DNA from: an uncultured Bryobacterales bacterium
GTDB lineage: Bacteria; Acidobacteriota; Terriglobia; Bryobacterales; Bryobacteraceae
Length of the DNA stretch: 35,868 bases
Direction: 5' to 3'
Assembly: GCA_937959285.1 (NCBI GenBank)
Contig: CALGAR010000015.1
Coordinates: 1 to 35,868, forward strand
The position numbers and the translations under genes were made by a program. The notes beneath the pieces were generated by a model that had not been told where the DNA came from, made no database searches, and worked only from the letters and a program-made list of their open reading frames with translations. Shown one piece after another: positions 17,843-24,552 of this stretch (the stretch's first letter is position 1; each line of letters begins with the position of its first letter).

Positions 17843-17908
17843 CCCATTAGGTTAGCTTCAATACGCTAGCTTCAGGAAGAACCTGCAACGTTTGTTATCC
17901 TTGATCGC
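17843..17908. promoter_or_regulatory. Divergent GT4/GT4 promoter region with a direct repeat
   Basis: These 66 bp separate two divergent glycosyltransferase starts (GTG 17842 minus, GTG 17909 plus). TAGCTTCA occurs twice in direct orientation, at 17853-17860 and 17867-17874, 14 bp start to start. It could be an operator or activator site, or chance. No strong promoter consensus or Shine-Dalgarno was seen for the plus gene. Confidence 0.35.
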
Positions 17909-19045
17909 GTGAACGAGCCGTTTCCGGTTCTGCTGCTTGTAAGGGAACTGAATCTCGGAGGCTGTGAGAGAGACGTTACAAAGATAGCCACTCGACTGGA
18001 TCGCTCCAAATTCTCCCCGCATGTCGGCTGTTTTCGTCCGGAGGGCATTCGCCGGAGCGAACTGGAAGAGTCGCAGGTGCCCATTGTCTGCTTTCCTGTC
18101 ACCTCCTTTCGCTCGCCTTCTATGTTGAAAGAGGGCTTAGCTTTCGGACGGTATCTGAAGCAGCACCGGATCCAGTTGATCCACAGCTATGATGTCCCAT
18201 TGACCCTGTTCTCGGCTCCGTGGGGCCGCATTTATCGAACGCCATCGATCGTGACCAGCCAGCTTTCCTATCGCTCCCTTGTGCCGCCCATCTACCGGCA
18301 ATTGCTTCGGGCTACGGATCGCCTGGCCGATCGAATCGTAGTGAATTGCAAAGCAATGTGGCGCCACATGACGGACGACGAAGGTGTCCCACAGTCGAAG
18401 CTTTATCTCTGCTACAACGGTGTCGACACTCGAGTCTTCTATCCAAAACAGGAAGAACGTCCTCCCTCTCTCGCCGGGGCTTCTCTCGTCATAGGCTGCT
18501 TGGCTGCGCTTCGTCCGGAAAAACGAATCGATCTCCTGTTGGACGCCTTTGCTCACGTTCGGCCGCTCGCACCCGGCGCGAAACTCCTGATTGTCGGCAG
18601 CGGTTCCGAATCATCCCGGTTACAGCAAAGGGCTGAACAGCTCGGCATTAGGAAGGACTGCGTCTTTCAGCCCGCGCAATCCGACGTCGCGCCCTGGCTC
18701 CGGGCAATGGACATATTCGTCCTGCCGTCGAGCTCCGAAGCCTTCTCCAACGCACTGCTCGAAGCAATGGCTTGCGGATGCTGCCCTGTTGGCTCGAACG
18801 TGGGCGGTACTCCCGAACTGATCGAAGACGGAAAGCGCGGCTTGCTGTTCCAAAGCGGGAGCTCGCAGGATCTGGCGAATAAGCTGGCTCTGCTCATCAG
18901 GCAGCCGGAACTGAGGCGGACGCTTGCTTCGACTGCTGCGTCATTCGCGCACCTGCAGTTTTCCATAGGGGTCGCCGTAGAGCGGATGAGCGATCTGTAC
19001 TTGAACCTGATCCAGCGCGCTTCCGACCGCCAAGTCCGCTCTTAG
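17909..19045 (+). CDS. Family 4 glycosyltransferase
   Basis: This 378-residue GT-B enzyme carries LLLVRELNLGGCERDVTKIA (N-terminal glycine loop), YNGVDTRVFYP, LRPEKRIDLLLDAF, LLIVGSGSESSRL, and the donor-site motif SEAFSNALLEAMACGCCPV (E-x7-E) followed by VGGTPELIEDGKRGLLF. It is a typical retaining transferase of capsule/EPS assembly; the donor and linkage are unknown. The GTG at 17909 is the first in-frame start giving the usual beginning, with no good Shine-Dalgarno. It is the only plus-strand gene of this part and ends 8 bp before the stop of the convergent replication initiator gene. Confidence 0.86.
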   Translation: MNEPFPVLLLVRELNLGGCERDVTKIATRLDRSKFSPHVGCFRPEGIRRSELEESQVPIVCFPVTSFRSPSMLKEGLAFGRYLKQHRIQLIHSYDVPLTLFSAPWGRIYRTPSIVTSQLSYRSLVPPIYRQLLRATDRLADRIVVNCKAMWRHMTDDEGVPQSKLYLCYNGVDTRVFYPKQEERPPSLAGASLVIGCLAALRPEKRIDLLLDAFAHVRPLAPGAKLLIVGSGSESSRLQQRAEQLGIRKDCVFQPAQSDVAPWLRAMDIFVLPSSSEAFSNALLEAMACGCCPVGSNVGGTPELIEDGKRGLLFQSGSSQDLANKLALLIRQPELRRTLASTAASFAHLQFSIGVAVERMSDLYLNLIQRASDRQVRS

Positions 19046-19053
19046 TCCGGCTT

Positions 19054-20661
19054 TCAGGCCACTTCTGCGGCGAGTTCTGAATTCGTAGCGAAGGGCAAAA
19101 CAATCTGCGCAGCTTTGCGCCGCAGCAGCCACTTTTCAAAAGCAGGAGCCTCTTTCTTTGCCAAATCCTGTAGAACGAGGTCTTCCGCTTCCTGCTCCCG
19201 AGCTTCCCGCGGCATGCGCTGAAAGCGGTCGTGCTGGGACAGGACCTCGAGCTTCTCCCGTACAAGAGCCGCTCGCTTATCGTCTGGCAGCTCTCTGTAG
19301 ACCGATTGGGCCAGATCCTGGCGAAACCGTTCGTACTCCAGGATCAGCGCGCGTTCTTCTTCCTGCTGCCTGCGCCGCAGCAGCGCCTCTTCGCGCTGCC
19401 GGAAACTCTGTTTCCATCGCGCTTCTGCCTCTTCGTTTACGAAGCGGCGGCGCGCATTGACGTCCTTCAAAATCTTCACCAGAAGGCCCGCGGGATTGCG
19501 CAGAGCCTGTCCGGAACGCTTCTTTTCGCGGCAGACTTCAACCGCAATCTCACACCAGTCGAGCCCCTCCGTACATTCCGTCGAACCGAGACCAAACTCG
19601 AGAGCCTCGCGAATTGCCCCGACCGCCATTACCGTAGATACGCCTTCTTCCCGAATTGCCTCGAGCAGCCGTGCAGCTCGCTCCAGGACGGAGAGCGTCT
19701 CGTGCGTCGTAGCAGCTTCAGCAAGAGCTGCGGCAGCGTTTGCCGGAAAGCCGCCGGATTCAAGCATCGTCCTGCACCAGGACTGACGTGCCTCTATGGA
19801 TTCCAGGGGCTGCAGGAGCAGGCTCTTACGTTCAGGCACATAGCTTGGGTGCCGATGCAGAGCAACTTTCCACTCCTTCTGCGACACCACGTGGTAGGAA
19901 CCGATTACCTGGATGCGGACAAGCTGATCGAAGGCGGGTTCGAGTGTCTGGAGCAGCCGCGAAAAGTATTTCGGCAGGTTCACGATGCCAAGATTTTCGG
20001 TCGCAAGCTTCCGGGCATCGATCACGACGAGGTCCGTCTTCTCAAAGGCGACGGTGAGAAAGCGGTACAAGTGCTTGGGCGTGATTCCGTCCAGCTCCAT
20101 ATAGCGGCTGGCGTCGAGGAGACGGAAAAAGCCGCTGTCCATCGATTGGATGACTTTATCAGTCCACGTGACGGACCCGACGCAGCGGCCCGAAGCGCGG
20201 TCGAGCAGGAAGCTCGCCTCCTGGAAAACGTTCAGCCATTTGACTTCTTCCTGACGGTCGCTGTCAGTGATGGCCCGGAAGCGAAGGGAGATAAACCGGT
20301 CCATGGCCAGCTTCAGCCTCCGGTAAAACTTGCCGTGGACGCTGCCGATGTTCAGAAGCTTTCCGATCTCCCTGCCAGTGAAAGAGACCGTCTTGGCGAA
20401 GTTGTTGCGGAAGGTGAGGACACCCAAGGCGACGAAGATGTCCAGATCCTGTTCGGTAGGCAAGCCCAACTCACTGTTCCCCTGGACTTGCCATATCACC
20501 CGGCGCTCACTGCCGTCCGGAAGAACCTTTACACCCTGGATTTCGATTTTGCTGACGGTCTTGCCAACCCGGCGTTCGAGAACGGCGAACGGTATGGCCC
20601 CGAAGTTCTCTTCCTCGACGGAAAGGTTCAGCATGCTGAGCGCTTTGGATTTGTTCTTCAT
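19054..20661 (-). CDS. Replication initiator protein A (RPA) family protein
   Basis: The 535-residue product resembles the RPA family of plasmid replication initiators (Pfam RPA): MLNLSVEEENFGAIPFAVLERR, then PTEQDLDIFVALGVLTF, GREIGKLLNIGSVHGKFYRRLKLAMDRFISLRF, NVFQEASFLL and LDGITPKHLYRFLTVAFEKTD. These regions probably form tandem winged-helix domains for iteron binding (about 20-290). The last ~130 residues are charged and helical (EEERALILEYERFRQDLAQS), likely coiled coil. The gene is transcribed away from a 609-bp region with ten iteron-like repeats, two of which lie 69-108 bp upstream of the ATG, so autoregulation is likely. No parAB partition genes, toxin-antitoxin pair or transfer genes are nearby. 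It may drive replication of this molecule or be a relic used as a regulator. Confidence 0.82.
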   Translation of the reverse strand: MKNKSKALSMLNLSVEEENFGAIPFAVLERRVGKTVSKIEIQGVKVLPDGSERRVIWQVQGNSELGLPTEQDLDIFVALGVLTFRNNFAKTVSFTGREIGKLLNIGSVHGKFYRRLKLAMDRFISLRFRAITDSDRQEEVKWLNVFQEASFLLDRASGRCVGSVTWTDKVIQSMDSGFFRLLDASRYMELDGITPKHLYRFLTVAFEKTDLVVIDARKLATENLGIVNLPKYFSRLLQTLEPAFDQLVRIQVIGSYHVVSQKEWKVALHRHPSYVPERKSLLLQPLESIEARQSWCRTMLESGGFPANAAAALAEAATTHETLSVLERAARLLEAIREEGVSTVMAVGAIREALEFGLGSTECTEGLDWCEIAVEVCREKKRSGQALRNPAGLLVKILKDVNARRRFVNEEAEARWKQSFRQREEALLRRRQQEEERALILEYERFRQDLAQSVYRELPDDKRAALVREKLEVLSQHDRFQRMPREAREQEAEDLVLQDLAKKEAPAFEKWLLRRKAAQIVLPFATNSELAAEVA

Positions 20662-20729
20662 TGCCGTTTGGAAACAACAAAATCCCGCTCTCTTGTTTTT
20701 ACATCGAGTTGGAGGCGCTGACTACAGAT

Positions 20730-21210
20730 TTACGATCAACCACATGGCCTTTACGATGAAGCACATGGCTTAGGTAGTGGGAGGAACCACCTCCATAACC
20801 ATATACATTGATTAAAACCATGAACCATAAACCATATGAGGGATTTGGCCGGATCAGGCCTGAATACATGTAAACAACTGATAGAAAACAAGTTACGTGC
20901 AAAATTCGGGCCGGAGCTCGGCGTGTGCTTGAGCGTAAACGCCATGGGTTTGATCGTAAGAGCCGGCTAAGTGATTGATATTGCGAGAGCGAGGGGTGTG
21001 GGTTTCATCGTAAATGTGTAACCCTTTTGGGTTTATATGTTTAGCGACGGTGCGCCAGCCGGCTGAAGGATATTTTTACGATCAGGCACATACGGCTTAC
21101 GATGAAGCACACGCCGGAAGGCGATTTTTTACGATGAGTCACACGAGAAAGGCCTGTTTCTTACGATGAAGCACATGGGTTAGCCTCCCTCGCCGTGGGT
21201 TTCATCGTAA
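20730..21210. repeat. Array of ten 19-bp iterons in two orientations
   Basis: Consensus TTACGATgAagCaCAygGC. Plus-oriented copies are at 20730-20748, 20751-20769, 21076-21094, 21097-21115, 21129-21147 and 21161-21179. Minus-oriented copies are at 20920-20938 (two changes from copy 21097), 20941-20959, 20995-21013 and 21192-21210. Start-to-start distances of same-strand neighbours are 21, 21, 21, 32 and 32 bp, so the sites lie on one face of the helix. The first seven or eight bases (TTACGAT plus G/C) are nearly invariant, and variation is mainly in the last six. This is the pattern of initiator binding sites in iteron origins and is very unlikely by chance. Confidence 0.9.
20795..20845. other. 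AT-rich segment, possible DNA unwinding element
   Basis: About two thirds of these bases are A or T, against a clearly GC-rich surrounding. It contains repeated AACCAT/ACCATA words and lies between the first plus iteron pair (20730-20769) and the first minus pair (20920-20959). In iteron origins the strand-opening site often sits beside the initiator sites. The assignment is by position and composition only. Confidence 0.4.
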
Positions 21211-21223
21211 GGACCGTCCCGCC

Positions 21224-21251
21224 TCAGATTTCGCCGAACAACCGCCGATAA
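21224..21251 (+). promoter_or_regulatory. Sigma-28 (FliA)-like promoter of fliD
   Basis: GCCGATAA at 21244-21251 is a perfect match to the -10 consensus of flagellar sigma-28. Twelve bases upstream, TCAGATTT (21224-21231) matches 5 of 8 positions of the -35 consensus TAAAGTTT. The start codon of fliD lies 20 bp after the -10 element, leaving a short leader that includes the GGGGGAGG ribosome site. Iteron 21192-21210 ends 13 bp before the -35 element, so an iteron-bound protein could influence this promoter. Confidence 0.6.
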
Positions 21252-21270
21252 GACTTGAGCGGGGGAGGTT

Positions 21271-22626
21271 GTGAGTTTAGCTCCACTTGTCTTTACCGGC
21301 ATCAGCAGCTATTCGGCTGATTTTCAAACGATTCTGGACAGAGCCGTAGCCATTGCCTCGATTCCTTTGCAATCACTTCAAAACGAGCAGGCCGATATCC
21401 TGTCGAAGAAAGTTCTGGTCAGCAATTTGAGTGCTTCGGCCGCTACGATGGCTACACGGCTCTCGGCACTGGGGGAGATCGGCAAGAACAAGGCGCTGGT
21501 GGCGACGAGTTCGAACACGGCTAAAGTGACCGCCCTCAACACCGGTGCTTCTTCGGCAGCGACCTTCACCATCAGTGAGGTGACGTCGATCGCCAAGGCT
21601 GCGTCGGAAACCTCGATTTTGAGCTATGCCAGCTCCACCGAAACCCAGGTGGCTACGACGCCGGACAATCTGAAACTGACCGTAGGGTCTAAAACCTACA
21701 CGCTCGATATCAGCGGGAACAATAGCCTGGTAGGACTCCGGGATGCGATCAATAAGCTGAACGCGGGCGTGACTGCTACAATCCTTACCGTCAGTCCCAC
21801 AGAAAACTACCTGTCCGTGACGGCAAACGCGGTCGGCGCTACGACACTGACACTCGTTGACGACCCCGACGGGACGCCGGTGCAATTGCTGACTTCACTG
21901 AACCAAGGGGGCGATACCGTCTTCAAGTTGAATGGCGTGACTGTGTCGAAGCCGACGACGCAAATTAACGATGTGATCCCAGGCCTCGTTCTCAATATCC
22001 TGCAGACAACGGCGGCTGACGAGACGATCACGGTGCAGGTGGGAACGGACCGCTCGAAGATCTCAAACGCGCTAAGAGATCTGGTCTCGGCCTACAACGC
22101 CGCCGTGGATCAGGTGAATCAGCAGGTGGGAGAATCGGCTGGGTTACTGAGCGGGGACTTCCTGGTGCGCAACCTGCAGGAGAGTCTGCGGCAGGTGGCC
22201 GGCTATCGGGGCAGCGGGCTTGTCCAGGGGCTCGCTGATCTTGGAGTCGAATTTGACAGTACAGGGAAAGCGTCTTTTAATCAGACTACGTTTGACCAGC
22301 TGTCGGAGGCACACATTCTCTCCGCCTTCGAGTTCCTGGGTTCCGAAACCACAGGCCTCGGAGCGCTAGCGAAGAGCTTCACTGCAATCAGCGACCCGGT
22401 AACGGGCCTCGCCAAGCTGCAACAGGATCAGTACGACGCCACAGACCGCTATCTCAGTAACCAAATCGCGGTGCTCGTGGATCGGATCAATCAAATGCAG
22501 CAGGGGTTAGCGGATAAGCTCTATAAGGCGGATGCGCTCATTGGCCAGCTCGAATCCAATCAGTTAGTCATCGATGCGAGTATTAAAGGCCTCCAGCTGG
22601 TTCTGTTCGGGAAATCGAAGGAGTAA
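21271..22626 (+). CDS. fliD: Flagellar hook-associated protein 2 (filament cap)
   Basis: FliD forms the pentameric cap that helps flagellin fold at the filament tip. The 451-residue product has the N-terminal FliD signature (FTGISSYSADFQTILDRAVAIASIPLQSLQNEQADIL), a flagellin-IN type segment (about 120-190; LKLTVGSKTYTLDISGNNSLVGLRDAINKLNAG), and the C-terminal FliD domain (about 245-451) with ALRDLVSAYNAAVDQVNQQ and heptad-like ends (QIAVLVDRINQMQQGLADKL). The GTG start at 21271 follows GGGGGAGG (21261-21268) at a rather short distance. Its stop overlaps the next start (TAATG). The upstream sigma-28-like promoter fits late flagellar expression. Confidence 0.93.
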   Translation: MSLAPLVFTGISSYSADFQTILDRAVAIASIPLQSLQNEQADILSKKVLVSNLSASAATMATRLSALGEIGKNKALVATSSNTAKVTALNTGASSAATFTISEVTSIAKAASETSILSYASSTETQVATTPDNLKLTVGSKTYTLDISGNNSLVGLRDAINKLNAGVTATILTVSPTENYLSVTANAVGATTLTLVDDPDGTPVQLLTSLNQGGDTVFKLNGVTVSKPTTQINDVIPGLVLNILQTTAADETITVQVGTDRSKISNALRDLVSAYNAAVDQVNQQVGESAGLLSGDFLVRNLQESLRQVAGYRGSGLVQGLADLGVEFDSTGKASFNQTTFDQLSEAHILSAFEFLGSETTGLGALAKSFTAISDPVTGLAKLQQDQYDATDRYLSNQIAVLVDRINQMQQGLADKLYKADALIGQLESNQLVIDASIKGLQLVLFGKSKE

Positions 22627-22976
22627 TGGAACAGGAGATCGCAGAGCTTTCCGAGAACCAGAAAGAGCTGCTGCGGATTGATCCCTCCGATCTGGATCGG
22701 CTCGCGGCTGCCATCCAGCGTAGCAGCGAGCTGGTGCAGCGAGTGGCGGCATCTGTAGCGCGCATAGAGGCCGGTGAGATTGACGCAAGAGAAGAGTGGA
22801 TTCACGGCCTCAGAGCAGCGACCGAAAACAATGCAGAGCTTCTCCGCCGCCTGACGCTGTTCCGTATGCTAATAGCTCAGCAAATGGCGCGCCTGAGCCA
22901 GGAAGAAGCTATGCTCAAAGCCTTGGCAGCAACAGGGAATCAAACCAGCGGATCCATCTTCGATACATCAGCCTGA
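22626..22976 (+). CDS. Small helical protein, putative flagellar export chaperone
   Basis: The 116-residue product is predicted almost entirely alpha-helical and coiled coil (LDRLAAAIQRSSELVQRVAASVARI, LRAATENNAELLRRLTLFRMLIAQQ). It starts at the ATG that overlaps the fliD stop (TAATG, 1 bp), so it is translationally coupled. In many bacteria the gene after fliD/fliS is the FliD chaperone FliT, or FlgN, small helical proteins of this size. Sequence similarity to either could not be confirmed by eye, so the role is inferred from position, size and helix content. Its last 9 bp overlap the 3' end of the convergent FkbM methyltransferase gene. Confidence 0.75.
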   Translation: MEQEIAELSENQKELLRIDPSDLDRLAAAIQRSSELVQRVAASVARIEAGEIDAREEWIHGLRAATENNAELLRRLTLFRMLIAQQMARLSQEEAMLKALAATGNQTSGSIFDTSA

Positions 22977-23804
22977 GCAGAGAGCTGACAAGTACTGGCT
23001 GTAAAGAGTGCTGCTATAAGCTTGGAGAGACTTGGCTGCAAGATCGTAGGCCCCGTAGACTTCGTGCAAGATCGCAGCCAGCCGTAATAACTTGGGCGGA
23101 GAGAGTTCTCGCAAACGAAGAAGATCGCGGGTGTAAACAGCGTCTCCCCAAAGAATTTGCCCCATGGAAGCATTAGGGTCGTTATTGCAGACAAGAGGTT
23201 TTACCGTGCGGCCCATTAGGGATTGGAAGCGATGGAACATAAAGCCGCGGCCACGCAGCTCCCGGTCTACATCGGCAAATAACGGTTGGTTCTTATAAAG
23301 AGGCAGGAACTCGACTTCAGTGTGAATCACCAGAATATCCTCCAGAGTTCTTGCTGCGCCTCGGAGAACATCTAGTTCCGCTCCCTGAACGTCCAGCTTC
23401 AGGAGATCCACTTCGCCGAGTCCGGCTACATCATCCAGCCGGACCGTCTCTACTTCCTTCCGCTCCACCACCTGGACCACTTCGCCAAGGTTCTGATAGA
23501 GATTGAGCAGCTCTGTGTTCGGCTCGTACAAGGAGCTGGTCATCGAATAGTTGCAGAGATGGAAGGTACGGCGTGTACCGTCGCCTACCGCGTATGGGAG
23601 GTAGCGATGATTGGTGGGGGCCGCAGAGTTCAGCTTTTCACATTCGGTAATGATGGGCTCAAAGCCGGTGACATGAGCTCGCCCAAGCCGTACAAGAGGA
23701 TAGTAGATCTCACGACCGACGGCCATCGCTCCCACGTCGGCTACCCGGATCGTGAGGTCACTGAACTCGGGAAGGTTGAATATGCTAAACACGCTGCTTT
23801 GCAC
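22968..23804 (-). CDS. FkbM-family SAM-dependent methyltransferase
   Basis: FkbM-type enzymes O-methylate sugars or other hydroxyls. The 278-residue product shows the SAM-binding start RVADVGAMAVGREI, the acidic loop GFEPI, YAVGDGTRRTFHLCN, and the family core EVDLLKLDVQGAELDVLRGA followed by HTEVEFLPLYKNQPLFADVD. The first GTG is at 23804; a GTG at 23792 is an alternative with AAAGG about 10 bp ahead and would start at FSIFNLPEF. Either start overlaps the end of the upstream methyltransferase gene (20 or 8 bp), implying coupled translation. It is the third gene of the OGT operon, so it probably methylates the glycan placed on flagellin; this is inferred. Confidence 0.87.
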   Translation of the reverse strand: MQSSVFSIFNLPEFSDLTIRVADVGAMAVGREIYYPLVRLGRAHVTGFEPIITECEKLNSAAPTNHRYLPYAVGDGTRRTFHLCNYSMTSSLYEPNTELLNLYQNLGEVVQVVERKEVETVRLDDVAGLGEVDLLKLDVQGAELDVLRGAARTLEDILVIHTEVEFLPLYKNQPLFADVDRELRGRGFMFHRFQSLMGRTVKPLVCNNDPNASMGQILWGDAVYTRDLLRLRELSPPKLLRLAAILHEVYGAYDLAAKSLQAYSSTLYSQYLSALCSG

Positions 23805-24552
23805 CTTTCACAAAGCCGCGGCATAAAGAGAGCTGGGATGGACGGTCCGTAAGCTTCCAGCCTTCAACCATCGGGAAGCCGGCAGCTCGCACCATATGAC
23901 CGAGACAATGCAGCGTTGGTACCCACCAGTTTGTGTTGTTGTTCCCATACTGGTTGTCGGGATAAAACTCCATCACCATTTGTCCGCCTGGGTATCCTCC
24001 GCCGATTCCGCCCCGATATGGACTGAAATCATCAAGGATGGCGGATTCGACGTAGATCTCGCCGTCGCAAACGGATGACAGCAGATCGAGCGCCAGCAGC
24101 GGATGCCGTAGATGGTAGAGAACTCCAAAGCAGAAGACGATATCGAACCGGCCTAGCCGCTCTTCCGACACGTCGTACACCGACATTTCGATGCGATCAC
24201 ACCGGTCTGGATCGTAACCGAAGGCAGAGCGGCAGAGGTCGAAGGTCTGCCAGGCGCGGCGGTCGGATTCTTTCAGAGTGCCGAGGTAGTCCGAAAAGTC
24301 ATCAATGGCGACCACTTGCCGTGCCCCTCGCTGCAGAGCAAGGAAGCTCCAGTAGCCATCCCAGGCGCCGACATCAAGAACGCGCTTGCCGGTAAGGTCT
24401 TCTGGTATGCGATAAGCATCGCGTGACAGAGGGGCCCAACCCGGTGTCGTAATACCTCCCGGTAATTCAATCTTGTGGTACCAATACGGCATCTCGAGCA
24501 CACGTTCAAGAAGCTGTTCTCGTGCCGGCGCAGCATCGTAATTAGTTGTCAA
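23785..24552 (-). CDS. Class I SAM methyltransferase (DUF1698/CmoB-like)
   Basis: The 255-residue protein carries the Rossmann motif KRVLDVGAWDGYWSFLALQRGA, the acidic end of strand 2 in VVAIDDF, FDIVFCFGVLYHLRHPLLALD, and WWVPTLHCLGHMVRAAGF. These match the DUF1698 group that includes CmoB, which modifies tRNA wobble uridine. Many members in glycan clusters act on sugars instead, and this context suggests the latter. The start is TTG at 24552, strongly supported by AAGGAGG 6 bp upstream (24565-24559). It overlaps the OGT stop by 11 bp and the following FkbM gene by up to 20 bp. The conserved central Tyr/His region suggests an active enzyme. Confidence 0.85.
   Translation of the reverse strand: MTTNYDAAPAREQLLERVLEMPYWYHKIELPGGITTPGWAPLSRDAYRIPEDLTGKRVLDVGAWDGYWSFLALQRGARQVVAIDDFSDYLGTLKESDRRAWQTFDLCRSAFGYDPDRCDRIEMSVYDVSEERLGRFDIVFCFGVLYHLRHPLLALDLLSSVCDGEIYVESAILDDFSPYRGGIGGGYPGGQMVMEFYPDNQYGNNNTNWWVPTLHCLGHMVRAAGFPMVEGWKLTDRPSQLSLCRGFVKGAKQRV

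Larger units (their letters stand above)
20662..21270. other. Gene-free origin-like region between repA-like gene and fliD
   Basis: This 609-bp stretch has no credible gene. It holds ten 19-bp iteron-like repeats (20730-21210), an AT-rich segment (about 20795-20845) with several AACCAT words that could serve as an unwinding element, and short inverted repeats: GGAGG-AACCA-CCTCC (20780-20794), the palindrome TCAGGCCTGA (20854-20863), AACCC-TTTT-GGGTT (21020-21033) and CAGCCGGCTG (21056-21065). A sigma-28-like promoter for fliD lies at its right end. No consensus DnaA box (TTATCCACA) was noticed by eye. The layout fits an iteron-regulated replication origin next to its initiator gene. Confidence 0.7.

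Noticed and set aside
19231..20721. Plus-strand open frame of 496 codons opposite the initiator gene
   Set aside because: It is antisense to a well-recognised RPA-family gene, has no recognisable motif and no ribosome site; long antisense frames are common in GC-rich genes.
20892..20910. TTACGTGCAAAATTCGG as an eleventh iteron
   Set aside because: Only the first five bases match; the rest is unrelated, so it was not counted.
20699..20945. Two small minus-strand frames (67 and 64 codons) in the iteron region
   Set aside because: They overlap the repeats, their sequences are composed of translated repeats, and they lack ribosome sites.
20662..21270. CRISPR array as explanation for the repeats
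   Set aside because: Repeats are only 19 bp, occur in both orientations, spacers range from 2 to over 100 bp, and no cas genes are present.
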